21,198 nucleotides of DNA from a virus (IMGVR_UViG_3300004092_000011:1-21198); one strand, 5' to 3'. Counted from the stretch's first letter, positions 12,046 through 20,652 are shown. Numbers and translations: made by a program. Notes: generated from the sequence alone by a model not told the origin.

Positions 12046-12698
12046 TAAAAAACCTTCATTCCAATCACTCCGACGTTTGCCATAGGTCGCCATGAATTAC
12101 CGTGATTATGACCATTTGAACCACCTCCTGAACCCCCTCCAGTAGCACCAGTATTAACATTCATAGAACCAGAGTTCAAAGTACTGGATATCCTGCTAGT
12201 CAATTGCCCTGAACTTCCAGAAGAAAAAAGTATTAATCCGTGAGTGTGTGAGGGTATCTGATTTATTGTTAAGAATGCGTCAGACTGTTGCCAGGAACCT
12301 GTATTAACTCCTCCATTTTGAGCATTGTATTGACCATAAGGAGCCATCGATTGATCGGCGCATGCGCAAAGAGAGTTTCCAGTATTTGGCACTAATTCCC
12401 AATTAGGAGCAGGAGGGAGGGAATTGTAAAACCACATTCTAGTCCCAACAGGAAAACCGACAGATCCGAAAGTTGTTTGAAAATTTCCATAATTTGAACC
12501 TACCTTTCTTCCAATCAATATCAAATCTGATTGTAAAGGTGTTCCTCCTTGCAACTGAGAAAGATTTGAAATATTTATTTCACGAATCAGAGAAATAGCA
12601 CATTGATAATCTGTTAGTCCAGAACGCAATAAAACGACATCCGAATCATTAGCAACCGATGCAACTGGTAAGTCTGATAACTGTACAGGTGATGACAT
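12045..12698 (-). CDS. Short tail fibre / collar protein with HxH metal sites
   Basis: The protein has 217 residues, with AAAGGAG before ATG. The N-terminal half (SSPVQLSDLPVASVANDSDV, SDLILIGRKVGS) resembles virion-attaching parts of short tail fibres. GFPVGTRMWFYNSLPPAPNW is the usual collar-domain opening. Two HxH motifs, H151-T-H153 (IPSHTHG) and H197-N-H199 (GHNHG), are separated by a Gly/Ser-rich stretch; in T4 gp12 and gp37-type trimers such motifs hold metal ions along the fibre axis. NSWRPMANVGVIGMK is the classic C-terminal signature of tail collar proteins. Likely the receptor-binding short fibre or a fibre scaffold at the baseplate. Confidence 0.85.
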   Translation of the reverse strand: MSSPVQLSDLPVASVANDSDVVLLRSGLTDYQCAISLIREINISNLSQLQGGTPLQSDLILIGRKVGSNYGNFQTTFGSVGFPVGTRMWFYNSLPPAPNWELVPNTGNSLCACADQSMAPYGQYNAQNGGVNTGSWQQSDAFLTINQIPSHTHGLILFSSGSSGQLTSRISSTLNSGSMNVNTGATGGGSGGGSNGHNHGNSWRPMANVGVIGMKVF

Positions 12699-12707
12699 AC
12701 TTCTCCT

Positions 12708-13196
12708 TTAACTTGGTATTGTTTTCATTTGCCCATATACAATATATGGCCCAGTTCCACCGCTGACAGTAATCCCTCCGTTAGCTGCGATTGATGACAC
12801 CGTTAGGGTGGATGATGTTGATGTTGTTGTAAAACTTGTACCACCAGCATAAGAAGGCGGTATATATGTAATTCCTTGAAAGTAATTGGCTGGCGCACCT
12901 GTATCGATAATGCTTACAATTGCCATACCTCCATTGATTGGATCAACTATTGCAGTAGCTCCCGAAACGTCTCCTGTCACAACTGATTGAGATTCTTGCT
13001 GTGCTAAATATTGTAGCCAATTATTTGTAAAACGAGCCAACCAATTAAACCAATTTCTCGGCGGAAATTCCAATCTAGACCATCCATACATTTGCTTTTC
13101 TGGTGGAGGAGTGAGAACGTTATTTTGTTGAGATACTGGATCAACTTGATCTAATGAGGCCCATACAGGGAAAGCTGAAGGTTTAGAAAAAGTCAT
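12708..13196 (-). CDS. Baseplate/fibre-associated tail protein
   Basis: This 162-residue protein has AGGAG seven bases before ATG. Residues about 10-70 show the pattern of the baseplate-to-fibre connector proteins of tailed phages: SKPSAFPVWASLDQVDPVS, PPPEKQMYGWSRLEFPPRNW, then FNWLARFTNNWLQYLAQQ. The remainder is Gly/Thr/Ser-rich and beta-prone (GGTSFTTTSTSSTLTVS, GGITVSGGTGPYIVYG). It lies between the DUF2612 wedge gene and the collar fibre, each spaced by about ten bases. Role inferred: proximal fibre or connector. Confidence 0.65.
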   Translation of the reverse strand: MTFSKPSAFPVWASLDQVDPVSQQNNVLTPPPEKQMYGWSRLEFPPRNWFNWLARFTNNWLQYLAQQESQSVVTGDVSGATAIVDPINGGMAIVSIIDTGAPANYFQGITYIPPSYAGGTSFTTTSTSSTLTVSSIAANGGITVSGGTGPYIVYGQMKTIPS

Positions 13197-13208
13197 AAAA
13201 ATCTCCTA

Positions 13209-14003
13209 TTAACTTGGTGGCAAATTGCCGTTTGTTTGTATTGATTCAGAAAGTTGACCTGCTCCTGTCGTATCAATAGTATAATCTGGATATTGTCCCA
13301 ATGCCTCTGAAAATCCACCCCCGAAATTAGGATTGACTGTTTGGCCTCTCTGAATAAATAAATCTACTGCCCCAGATCCTGGGTTTACTTCTAAAGGATT
13401 CACCTGAGTTATATCATCTGGATCGGGCGCAACATAAAATTGCTCGGTAATTGGATCGCTAGAAAATGAAAATGGATTGGTGTTGTATGTGGCTATCAAT
13501 GCTACAAATAAAACTCCAGCAGGGCTAACAGATTGAAGAACTTGTATTAAAGAACTTGGGTCAGCATTAGGATAAATTACTGAATCTAATCCATAAATTC
13601 CATCGGTAGTTAATTGGTAACCAGCTGGGATATTTTCCATATACCATATTGTGGTCGCTTCTGTTAAAAACTTTATAATATAAATTATTTGCTCAGGAGT
13701 TCCAGCACTTTGATTAACAAATATTTGAAATTGTAAATCTTCACGATAAGAAGAATCACTTTGACCCGACATGCGTTCTAACCCAAGAATTTGACCCAAT
13801 CCATCTAATTGAACCCCTTCCGCAGTATTTAGATAACGCATTGTCTGCAAAAGCTGCTGTTGCGTATTAATAACCTGAGCCTGCGCAATCAATGCTTGTA
13901 TGACTAATTGAAAATTCGTGAAACTACCGTCTGGATTTTGTAATTGAAATTGTGAAGCTAAAAGAGCTAGTGATCTTTCAAAATAATTTGATATATCAAC
14001 CAT
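13209..14003 (-). CDS. Baseplate wedge protein, DUF2612 family
   Basis: The ATG at 14003 (264 residues, MVDISNYFERS) overlaps the preceding stop as TAATG, with GGTGAG upstream; a TTG 36 bases earlier is less likely. The DUF2612 features are clear: LALLASQF, TMRYLNTAEGVQLDGLGQIL, GLERMSGQSDSSYREDLQFQ, NQSAGTPEQIIYIIKFLTEA, and LQSVSPAGVLFVALI. The C-terminal 70 residues are less conserved and Pro/Gly-rich (NFGGGFSEAL). This family sits after baseplate J in many myophages and forms part of the wedge. Confidence 0.8.
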   Translation of the reverse strand: MVDISNYFERSLALLASQFQLQNPDGSFTNFQLVIQALIAQAQVINTQQQLLQTMRYLNTAEGVQLDGLGQILGLERMSGQSDSSYREDLQFQIFVNQSAGTPEQIIYIIKFLTEATTIWYMENIPAGYQLTTDGIYGLDSVIYPNADPSSLIQVLQSVSPAGVLFVALIATYNTNPFSFSSDPITEQFYVAPDPDDITQVNPLEVNPGSGAVDLFIQRGQTVNPNFGGGFSEALGQYPDYTIDTTGAGQLSESIQTNGNLPPS

Positions 14004-16012
14004 TAACTCACCGTTACCGAAATTCTTGTTAAATCCCAAATCGATACTTGATTGTCTTCAATCGTTATATCCGAGGTTGAAAAAGATGGGCTATCTTCCA
14101 ATGAGTTTGTCGCTGCAATTGTCATGTCACCGCTTGCTATTCCTGAAACGGTAAATATTTGAGCTAATACCCTTTGTAAAAGAACATCTATACCAACACC
14201 AAGAGACTCCCCATAATTGAAAATGGATTGAGCTACTAATTGAACTCCTCCAGATGGGAAAGTTTCCTGAGTGTAAAGCGTTAGCGCGACCTGTACCCAG
14301 ATATAGATAGGGGTTGGCCTACTGAAATAGATTGTTTGCGTGTTGCCTTGGGAGTCGATGATTGCGATGCCCTCCCCATTGTTAACATTACCAAAAGTTT
14401 CGATTCCAGCTGGCTTTGTTTTCCAGATCTGATCTGCGACTTCATAATCTGCTCCTCCTTCTACAACGGCCTCGAAAGATTTCGGCGGTCTTCCTCCGTT
14501 TATTGTTGCTGTTTGATCTGTTACGCTAGTTATCACAGAAGTCACAAAAATCGTATTTGCTACATTAACCGTGATAGATAATTGCTGGTTACCTGTCCCT
14601 CCGTAAGATGCCGATTTTACCGCGGGAAGTGCTTCATACGCTGTAACCAATAGAGCCATTGTTGTAACTTGATTAGTGTTAAATGTGACGGTAAAGGGAG
14701 CCATACCCTCTACTGTGTTAGTTATTATGTCACCAGATTGAAAAGCTAACGGAAACACAATATCGATTTCAGTTTGTTGTAACGAAGTATTTTCAAAAAC
14801 TGTACAGGACGTAACGCCAGCGACATTTTGTAATATTCCTGCCGTGATGGCTTCTACAGTTGCAGAACCTAAAAGTTTTATAGAATTTTGTCGCCTGATT
14901 CTAAGTTGTGCGTCTGTTTCAATCAATGTACCTGTGTTTCCTGCAACCGAGTTGTTGACTGAATTCCATCCAGCAATAGCTGTTACGATAAATGTGAGTG
15001 TATTCACAGGGCAAGGAATAGGGCCATAATTTTGAGCTAGAAAATTTATCGGAGATGAAACATTAGTCACTATAAGATTTGTGCCTACAGAGCAAGAGAA
15101 TGGCGTTGAAACGACATTAGCATTAATGGCGAATGTGCCGTCCATGTTGTCAATTGCCGTCCAAACAGGCGTATTTTGATTCAATATTGCTACAATGGCA
15201 GAGGTCAGATCGTTATTATTTGCAGGGGCTAAATAGGTTATAGCGTACGAGGCTTGTGAAGCTCCTCCTGTTATTGATATCGAATTGATCGTTATATTAT
15301 ATCCACTTGGTGGCGTTATAGTGATGATATTTGGATTAGTTGGAGTGGCTGTTGTAGATGCTATGAAAGAAGCAATCTGAGCAGCGATCAACCCTAATGT
15401 TGTATCGGAGTCTGTAGTGAATGGAATAGCCGTTTGTTTTATTCCATTCAGAGTTAAAACGATCGAATTGCTACTAACAAAAATTGCTCCAGAATTAGAA
15501 AAGGTAATGACAGGTAAAGAGTAGGAAAAAACGGAGTTATTCAAAATAATATTGTACACTTGAGCGGCCAGAGCTTGCACCATTACCGTAACTATATTGG
15601 CAGATTCTGCTGTTATTGTACCTCCAACATTTGCGTAAAATGTGTCCCCTGTCGTAGGTATTCTAGCTAGTGAATTTTGCGGTATGAATGTTCCTTGGAT
15701 GCCGTTGCATGTAGCTGTCACAGATGTTTGGGTTGCTGGTAATCGAGTAATTCCATTGAGTTGAACCACATTATCTAATGACACGCCAGCAGCACTATTG
15801 GGATATTGAGATAAATAGACATCTTCTAGGTTTTCCCATTGATCGGCGTAAGACTTAGAAAATATTCCTATTAATTGACCGATCACCGATTGAGGATCTA
15901 AATTGACATCACCTAGCGCAGCGATAAAATCATTTTCTAAGAATTGTTTAACGTTAGCGAGTCTTGGCGTGTTGAATCCTTCAGGTGTTAAACCATAAAT
16001 AGGCGTTGTCAT
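14003..16012 (-). CDS. Baseplate J-like wedge protein
   Basis: At 669 residues this is the largest protein in the window. The N-terminus has the family opening: MTTPIYGLTPEGFNTPRLAN, LGDVNLDPQSVIGQLIGIFS, QWENLEDVYLSQYPNSAAGV, LDNVVQLNGITRLPATQTSV. A central beta-rich segment with TDAQLRIRRQNSI and ILQNVAGVTSCTVFENTS is the conserved baseplate J core, and EAVVEGGADYEVADQIWKTK a later conserved part. T4 gp6 and P2 J belong to the same group and form the ring that triggers sheath contraction. The gene starts four bases before the end of the gp25-like gene. Longer than P2 J, so an inserted domain (about 160-280) is likely. Confidence 0.85.
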   Translation of the reverse strand: MTTPIYGLTPEGFNTPRLANVKQFLENDFIAALGDVNLDPQSVIGQLIGIFSKSYADQWENLEDVYLSQYPNSAAGVSLDNVVQLNGITRLPATQTSVTATCNGIQGTFIPQNSLARIPTTGDTFYANVGGTITAESANIVTVMVQALAAQVYNIILNNSVFSYSLPVITFSNSGAIFVSSNSIVLTLNGIKQTAIPFTTDSDTTLGLIAAQIASFIASTTATPTNPNIITITPPSGYNITINSISITGGASQASYAITYLAPANNNDLTSAIVAILNQNTPVWTAIDNMDGTFAINANVVSTPFSCSVGTNLIVTNVSSPINFLAQNYGPIPCPVNTLTFIVTAIAGWNSVNNSVAGNTGTLIETDAQLRIRRQNSIKLLGSATVEAITAGILQNVAGVTSCTVFENTSLQQTEIDIVFPLAFQSGDIITNTVEGMAPFTVTFNTNQVTTMALLVTAYEALPAVKSASYGGTGNQQLSITVNVANTIFVTSVITSVTDQTATINGGRPPKSFEAVVEGGADYEVADQIWKTKPAGIETFGNVNNGEGIAIIDSQGNTQTIYFSRPTPIYIWVQVALTLYTQETFPSGGVQLVAQSIFNYGESLGVGIDVLLQRVLAQIFTVSGIASGDMTIAATNSLEDSPSFSTSDITIEDNQVSIWDLTRISVTVS

Positions 16013-16368
16013 GGTAAAATCTGCTCCATCTCTAAATTTCCGTTAATCGTCATACAATTAAAACTTACTGTAAAATTTCGATTAATTCCATCAAAATCAC
16101 TGTCGAATGAGGTTATCTGTAATACTCCTCTAGTAGAAGCTATTTCATTTTTCAAAAAACTTTCAACTTGAATTTGATTTGGATTCTTTATAAAGAAATA
16201 TTGGTAGTATGGAACACCTGCCAGAATGTCCAAATACCATTCTCCTTGAAAGAATCTTAACCTTATGGCGAGATTTTGAGCGATTTGATCAACTCCACCC
16301 ACTAACGCAAGATCAAAATCTTCAAAAATCACGTCTCCAGTTGTTGGATTTAAGGCTATGTCTATCAT
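16009..16368 (-). CDS. Baseplate wedge protein, gp25/DUF2634-like
   Basis: This 119-residue protein shows the expected features of the T4 gp25/GpW group: a short N-terminal NPTTGDVIFEDFDLALVGG, then the helix DQIAQNLAIRLRFFQGEWY followed by LDILAGVPYYQYFF. The C-terminal half is two beta-strands (VLQITSFDSDFDG, NFTVSFNCMTIN). It overlaps both neighbours by four bases. Structural wedge subunit that contacts the sheath; the RLRFFQGEW motif and the order before baseplate J make this secure. Confidence 0.8.
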   Translation of the reverse strand: MIDIALNPTTGDVIFEDFDLALVGGVDQIAQNLAIRLRFFQGEWYLDILAGVPYYQYFFIKNPNQIQVESFLKNEIASTRGVLQITSFDSDFDGINRNFTVSFNCMTINGNLEMEQILP

Positions 16369-17018
16369 GTGATAATTCCTTTTATAGAATTTAAAGCGAT
16401 TTGAGCGTTTAAAGCTGCTGTGGCAGTTGTAGCAAAAGTAACTGGATCATTGAAAACCTGTGTAGACATTGAAGTAAAAACATTGATTATCTGTTGAAGC
16501 AATTCAACCGATGGAGTTCCTATCGCAACAAGTCCAGATGTCTTGATGTCTACCTCACCAGTCTGTTTAATTTTGATGCTAGAATTTTTGTAAGTCAAAA
16601 GAAGATCGGTATTGTTAGAAGCTGCCGAAGTTTCAGAAAATGGAAAAAGCCCCATAATGGCCACCCCATCGGAAAGATCAAACTTTCTCGGGTCATCTGG
16701 GCTAACTTGACCGCCTATTGTAAGCCAAAGGTCGATGCTCCTTTCCATGAAAAGCAAGAGGCAAGTATCACCTTCAACAACTGGAAAAGTTAAGCTTGCT
16801 CCGCCAGCTCTTGGAAATATTACAGGCACGTTATTAAGAACAGGCATTGGCATCGTTGTTCCATTAGAAAAAACCTTATTCAAAAGTGGCTGTACGGTTG
16901 CTTTTTGGGTCGTGTAATCATAACTAATGATTGAAGCAGGTAGAGCCGTATGTATGCCTGTTAAAGCGTAATTGGTGGCCAAAGAGATTGCATCGTTAAG
17001 CGTTTTTGGACTTGTCAT
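16365..17018 (-). CDS. Baseplate spike protein, Gp138 N-terminal domain type
   Basis: This 217-residue protein opens with THTALPASIISYDYTTQKAT-like residues (IHTALPASIISYDYTTQKAT at about 22-41), the hallmark of the Gp138 OB-fold found in membrane-piercing spikes. VNNVPVIFPRAGG-type residues follow (LNNVPVIFPRAGGASLTFPV), then GDTCLLLFMERSIDLWLTIG and a conserved DPRKFDLSDGVAIMGLFPF. The last third has SSIKIKQTGEVDIKTSGLVA, a short beta-helix-like stretch, and an Ala-rich tail. It caps the tube and pierces the outer membrane. The gene overlaps its neighbours by four bases. Confidence 0.8.
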   Translation of the reverse strand: MTSPKTLNDAISLATNYALTGIHTALPASIISYDYTTQKATVQPLLNKVFSNGTTMPMPVLNNVPVIFPRAGGASLTFPVVEGDTCLLLFMERSIDLWLTIGGQVSPDDPRKFDLSDGVAIMGLFPFSETSAASNNTDLLLTYKNSSIKIKQTGEVDIKTSGLVAIGTPSVELLQQIINVFTSMSTQVFNDPVTFATTATAALNAQIALNSIKGIIT

Positions 17019-17920
17019 TGTGTCGGCCCCGATATTATTTCTGTTGTTTCAAGATTGGATGACCATATACTACCATACGTGTCACCCTCATGTACTATAT
17101 TTTCTACTCGATAAGGGCCACGAAAATTCAAATGGTATGAAGATAAGTCTATGCGAGACCCTGGGATTATAAAAGGATTCAAAGCCACACTCACTTTATA
17201 TCCAGTGGTGGGCGTGGACGTATAAAGTTGTTGTCTCCTGTACGTATATCTTTGAGGTATTCCCTGCATCCCATTTGATTGATTCACTTGTATTAGTGGG
17301 CCTGTTAAAAATCCATTTATTGGGATAACTTGTAAGTGATCCCTAAGTTGACCTTTATTTTGTATGCTCCATTGTAAATTAAGCTTATCACAAACTGATT
17401 GAAGTGCATCTTTTCCCATTCCAATAAAATTAAATCCCTGTCTATAAACTAAATTATCTATATTTTGAGGGCCTGAAAAATCTAATCCCATTTGTACAGC
17501 TATTGCCGATAAAATTATCAAAGCTGGCGTATCACCAACATATGAAAGAGAAATTATCTCTTGATTGATTGTTGACTCCCCTTCTCCACATTCAAGTATT
17601 GTGACAATTTCGGGCTGATCAAACAAGTGTGATACAGCTGAAGTATTTCCATTGAATATTAGTGAAGGGCCAGCAATGTTTCCATTTTCAATCTCATATC
17701 CTGCGTAAAGAGTAACTCGATCACCAAAATCTTTTATAGCGTTTCTATGTTCTTGGCTCATATTCCATACTTTTATAACTGCTGAATTTGTTGTAACCGA
17801 TAAGGATTTTAAAATGGAAAACGATATTCTAAGACCTGTTAACTCAATAAAATCTATATATCCATCAAAGGATTGATTTCTAACTCTAATCTGTAAAATT
17901 GCCGATCTGTAGAATCTCAT
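17015..17920 (-). CDS. Baseplate hub protein
   Basis: This 301-residue protein lies between the plug gene and the spike gene. MRFYRSAILQIRVRNQSFDG, LRISFSILKSLSVTTNSAVI and KVWNMSQEHRNAIKDFGDRV match the N-terminal beta-barrel of hub proteins of the gp27/gpD group; TLYAGYEIENGN and GNTSAVSHLFDQPEIVTIL continue it. LNLQWSIQNKG and PRYTYRRQQL-like residues (IPQRYTYRRQQLYTST) belong to the later domain. Four-base overlaps with both neighbours. Function by family: the hub trimer holds the spike and links it to the tube. Confidence 0.75.
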   Translation of the reverse strand: MRFYRSAILQIRVRNQSFDGYIDFIELTGLRISFSILKSLSVTTNSAVIKVWNMSQEHRNAIKDFGDRVTLYAGYEIENGNIAGPSLIFNGNTSAVSHLFDQPEIVTILECGEGESTINQEIISLSYVGDTPALIILSAIAVQMGLDFSGPQNIDNLVYRQGFNFIGMGKDALQSVCDKLNLQWSIQNKGQLRDHLQVIPINGFLTGPLIQVNQSNGMQGIPQRYTYRRQQLYTSTPTTGYKVSVALNPFIIPGSRIDLSSYHLNFRGPYRVENIVHEGDTYGSIWSSNLETTEIISGPTQ

Positions 17921-18285
17921 CCTGTTTCTGACTCTTGTAAAGATATTTGGGCTTGAGCCTGAGTTTCTAGCTCGTTAGGTTCGTAATAGATGATCTCGTT
18001 TGTTTGTCCCATATCAAAACGCTCAATAGTATCCCAAAGACCATTTATATTCTGACAAAGAATATCTCCCAAAGGCATTCCAGTTAAAGCCTTAAATTGA
18101 GCGGTCAGATCAAAATTAGTGACCACTTTAACCCCCAATAAAATTGGCTGATCATTTCCATCTGAAATATTCATTACCCAATAAGCGTTTAATGCATTCC
18201 ACCTAAATCTTAAAATAAATATAACACTAGTCAAAGTGATCTGATTTTGCCAAGCTGCTGGCTCTTTAAATGGTATGATTTGCAT
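17917..18285 (-). CDS. Baseplate plug-like protein
   Basis: This 122-residue protein begins QIIPFKEPAAWQNQITLTSV and runs through VIFILRFRWNALNAYWVMNI and SDGNDQPILLGVKVV. The C-terminal part GMPLGDILCQNINGLWDTIE, RFDMGQTNEIIYYEPNEL is the signature of small plug proteins found between Dit-like and hub genes in simple myophages such as the cyanophage Pam3. The start overlaps the upstream stop as TAATG. It would sit at the tube end inside the hub. Identification rests on the RFDMGQTNEI segment and gene order. Confidence 0.7.
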   Translation of the reverse strand: MQIIPFKEPAAWQNQITLTSVIFILRFRWNALNAYWVMNISDGNDQPILLGVKVVTNFDLTAQFKALTGMPLGDILCQNINGLWDTIERFDMGQTNEIIYYEPNELETQAQAQISLQESETG

Positions 18286-18965
18286 TAAAGGACTCCTGCA
18301 ATTGCTGCTAGATTAACTAAAACATTTGGCAATATTGCTCTAGGAACAGTTAGAAGGCTTTGAACTCCTACATTTGTCGCAGTCGTTGCTTGATCTTTAA
18401 GGCTGAAAGGAGGGTCATTTTGTAATATTGGGATGTTGGTATTTTCTGCGACTATATTTCTTGGTGTGTTGTCCATTACTCCACCGAAAACATTATTCTG
18501 ACTCGCGTAATTTTGAATCTCGTCATCGTATACAATCTTTTGAAGTTCAATATTAAAAGTTAGAGTTTGACCAGTTTTCACAGTTCTAGGAACGTCAAGA
18601 GACGTGATCGCCATATTTCTATAAACTTTGATTCCTGTAACAATGTCAACAATTTGGCGCCTTTCGTAAATCTGAACCAGTGTATTAAAGGCAGCCACCG
18701 ACCTATTGAATGTAGCAAAAATATTTAGCGGTGTATCGGTAATCAATCCAGATAAAATAACAATTTCAGGCTGCTTGAATATGTGATCACTTATTATTGT
18801 GCCCCTTTCGATAGGGTAGTAGGTAACTCTTGCACTGTATTTGTGTTCCTCTGAAACCATGGTATCGAAGGTAATTAAGTTAGACCCAATATTAGCACCT
18901 TGTACAGCCATATTTATTTGGCTCTGAGCATATTTTGCATTTTTGTATAGAAGACTTAAAGCCAT
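18285..18965 (-). CDS. Dit-like tail/baseplate adaptor protein
   Basis: This 226-residue protein has NLITFDTMVSEEHKYSARVT, YYPIERGTIISDHIFKQPEI and VILSGLITDTPLNIFATFNR, the conserved line of Dit-like N-terminal domains in myophages (SEEHxY, then PVExGxxxSDH). The central VYRNMAITSLDVPRTVKTGQ and TLTFNIELQKIVYDDEI complete the domain. The last 60 residues are variable and end in a hydrophobic ILPNVLVNLAAIAGVL. The gene follows the tape measure, whose stop it overlaps as TAATG. It connects tube and hub. Confidence 0.8.
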   Translation of the reverse strand: MALSLLYKNAKYAQSQINMAVQGANIGSNLITFDTMVSEEHKYSARVTYYPIERGTIISDHIFKQPEIVILSGLITDTPLNIFATFNRSVAAFNTLVQIYERRQIVDIVTGIKVYRNMAITSLDVPRTVKTGQTLTFNIELQKIVYDDEIQNYASQNNVFGGVMDNTPRNIVAENTNIPILQNDPPFSLKDQATTATNVGVQSLLTVPRAILPNVLVNLAAIAGVL

Positions 18966-20050
18966 TATTCGACCGTTGGATTATTGTTGATTACTTCCCT
19001 TATTTTTTCGTCAAAAATTTGATTAAAGACATCCCTAAATTGATCTCCTAAAAAAGTAGCCTGTTGCTGGCTTGTTCCTTCTGGGATATTAAATTCGAAT
19101 CGGTTGTTAGTTGTAATATCTAAATTTCTGTTATTGATTTTTGATACTTCTTGATCTCTAACACGGTTAAAAAACTCTTGATTGTCTTTTGAATATTCTT
19201 TCTTAATAAGTTGAAGTTGACCTTCACCAAAAAGAGTGGCAACATGATCATAAAGTCCTCTGAATAGAAACTTTACCCCATCCAATAGTCCTTCTTCCGT
19301 TGCTATCTCATTAAATACGTTTGCACCACCTACGCTTTTTGTTAATGCTGGAATTGCGAAACTGGACACCTTATTAGAAAATTTAGTCCATTCTGTTTCT
19401 AATTGATTTATTTCTTTCTTAAACTCTCTAGCAGCATCCACATTTTTATATAGAGTTTGTTCCGAAATTCTCTCTTTTTCAATTAATTTTTGAAACTCAT
19501 CTTCTGTTAATTTAAATAATTGTTGAATAGATTCAGCAGTTTTTAAGTCAGATTGGAAAATATTTTGTATAATTCTTAGCTGTTCAGATTCATTTTCAAA
19601 TTTTTTTACATGTTTTATTATGTCCGATAAAGCTTGTTTAATCGTGACAACTTCACCATTTACGCGAAGTCTCACGGTTCCATATGATTGTTGAACTAAT
19701 TTATAAAATTCATTTGAAACCCCTCTTGATGCCTCACCTATCTGTATAGAAAGATTCTCAAGAAAAGGGGTTAAAAACTCAGGTTCTACGTCAAACTTTT
19801 GAAAAGCATTTTGAAGAGCTGTTAAATCCGTTAATGAGGTTTTTGTAAACTTGGCAATTGCATTATTTTTTAAAATATTATCTGAAAATTCTTTTGAATA
19901 TTTGACGATTTTTCCAAAAGTGCTTTCTATTGCTAAACGCCCAATATCAAATTTCGTTTTAAAGTTTGATATTGCTTTTTCAAATTTGTCAAGATTGGTT
20001 CTATCGAAAGCGAAACTTAGGCGTGTGACTAACTCTCTAGCAACATTCAT
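18965..20050 (-). CDS. Short tail tape-measure protein
   Basis: This 361-residue protein starts at ATG 20050, overlapping the stop of the chaperone -1 extension (ATGA). It is largely helical: LSFAFDRTNLDKFEKAISNF, RIIQNIFQSDLKTAESIQQL, EDEFQKLIEKERISEQTLYK, REFKKEINQLETEWTKFSNK. Residues about 150-225 look like a coiled coil. The mid-region LTKSVGGANVFNEIATEEG is a break. Position after the chaperone gene and before Dit is diagnostic for tape measures. It is very short for the class; by the usual rule of about 1.5 angstrom per residue the tail would be near 54 nm. No lytic domain is seen. Confidence 0.75.
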   Translation of the reverse strand: MNVARELVTRLSFAFDRTNLDKFEKAISNFKTKFDIGRLAIESTFGKIVKYSKEFSDNILKNNAIAKFTKTSLTDLTALQNAFQKFDVEPEFLTPFLENLSIQIGEASRGVSNEFYKLVQQSYGTVRLRVNGEVVTIKQALSDIIKHVKKFENESEQLRIIQNIFQSDLKTAESIQQLFKLTEDEFQKLIEKERISEQTLYKNVDAAREFKKEINQLETEWTKFSNKVSSFAIPALTKSVGGANVFNEIATEEGLLDGVKFLFRGLYDHVATLFGEGQLQLIKKEYSKDNQEFFNRVRDQEVSKINNRNLDITTNNRFEFNIPEGTSQQQATFLGDQFRDVFNQIFDEKIREVINNNPTVE

Positions 20051-20615
20051 TTTTTAGCCCTTCTCCTTGCGTCTTCTTGAATATCTGCTCTCATATCTAA
20101 AATAGCGTTAGCCCTGTATACGTCGTCAAGATTCCATATACGTTCTAATTCTTCAAGAGAGGCCATTTTTTCCATAACCAACCGCCAAACTGGAAACTCT
20201 TCTTTTATTTCGATTTGAAGGTTTTCTTCGTAACTTCGGCTTGTATTGTCTCCTCCGAAAATGAGGGGAGTCCAATACCGATCAGGGAAAAAAAATTCGC
20301 ATAATTTACCTCGATCACAAATAGGAGCATTTTATAAACGCCTGCCATGTCTCCAGCGAATTCAAGATCAAAAGTAGCAGGAACCAACTCAACCCCATTT
20401 TTTCGAACTCCTTGAATCATTTCCATACAAATAGATTCAAATTGATTTTCATCAAGTGATTGACACAATGCTTGAAAATTGGAGGACTCCTTACCAAAAA
20501 TCATGACTCCAAATAGCTTAATCAGTTTAGCTTTTAGTCTTAAGGCTCTTCTAGCTGGTAATTGAGTCACTGAGTAAACCGCTCCATCAATCACTTTTTC
20601 TTTCGTTTCTATCAT
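20047..20615 (-). CDS. Tail assembly chaperone, -1 frameshift fusion product (G-T type)
   Basis: Frame 0 is read from 20615 to the slippery run, then -1 to a stop at 20049-20047: join of 20615..20289 and 20289..20047, giving 189 residues (109 + 80). The shift would occur on T-TTT-TTT (20295-20289) in codons AAT TTT TTT TCC. The -1 frame is open from there to the stop and reads like protein: FPDRYWTPLIFGGDN, then EEFPVWRLVMEKMASLEELE and IWNLDDVYRANAILDMRAD. The W..V..K.ASLEELE..W.LDD pattern is typical of T-type extensions of phage tail chaperones. Lambda G/GT use the same mechanism. The stop overlaps the tape-measure start (ATGA). An internal ATG at 20175 could alternatively give a separate short protein. 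Confidence 0.75.
20205..20615 (-). CDS. Tail assembly chaperone, frame-0 product (G type)
   Basis: This 136-residue protein is the unshifted product. Its start MIETKEKVIDGAVYSVTQLP and ARRALRLKAKLIKLFG fit tail assembly chaperones placed between tube and tape-measure genes. Central parts are NFQALCQSLDENQFESICM and FDLEFAGDMAGVYKMLLFVI. The C-terminus after the slippery site (SLIGIGLPSFSEETIQAEVT) is the alternative end. The ribosome site is weak (GCAAG). Chaperones of this type coat the tape measure during tail assembly, and the ratio of short to fused forms is set by frameshifting. Confidence 0.8.
   Translation of the reverse strand: MIETKEKVIDGAVYSVTQLPARRALRLKAKLIKLFGVMIFGKESSNFQALCQSLDENQFESICMEMIQGVRKNGVELVPATFDLEFAGDMAGVYKMLLFVIEVNYANFFSLIGIGLPSFSEETIQAEVTKKTFKSK
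20288..20296 (-). promoter_or_regulatory. Programmed -1 frameshift slippery site (T8 run)
   Basis: On the minus strand GCG AAT TTT TTT TCC contains eight T (20295-20288). The heptamer T-TTT-TTT (20295-20289) allows both tRNAs to re-pair in -1. The -1 frame has a stop about 40 bases upstream of the site and then none until 20049-20047, as expected if the shift occurs here. Confidence 0.7.
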
Positions 20616-20652
20616 TCTTGCTTGCTCGTGTTATATTTTTATTTAAAATCTT

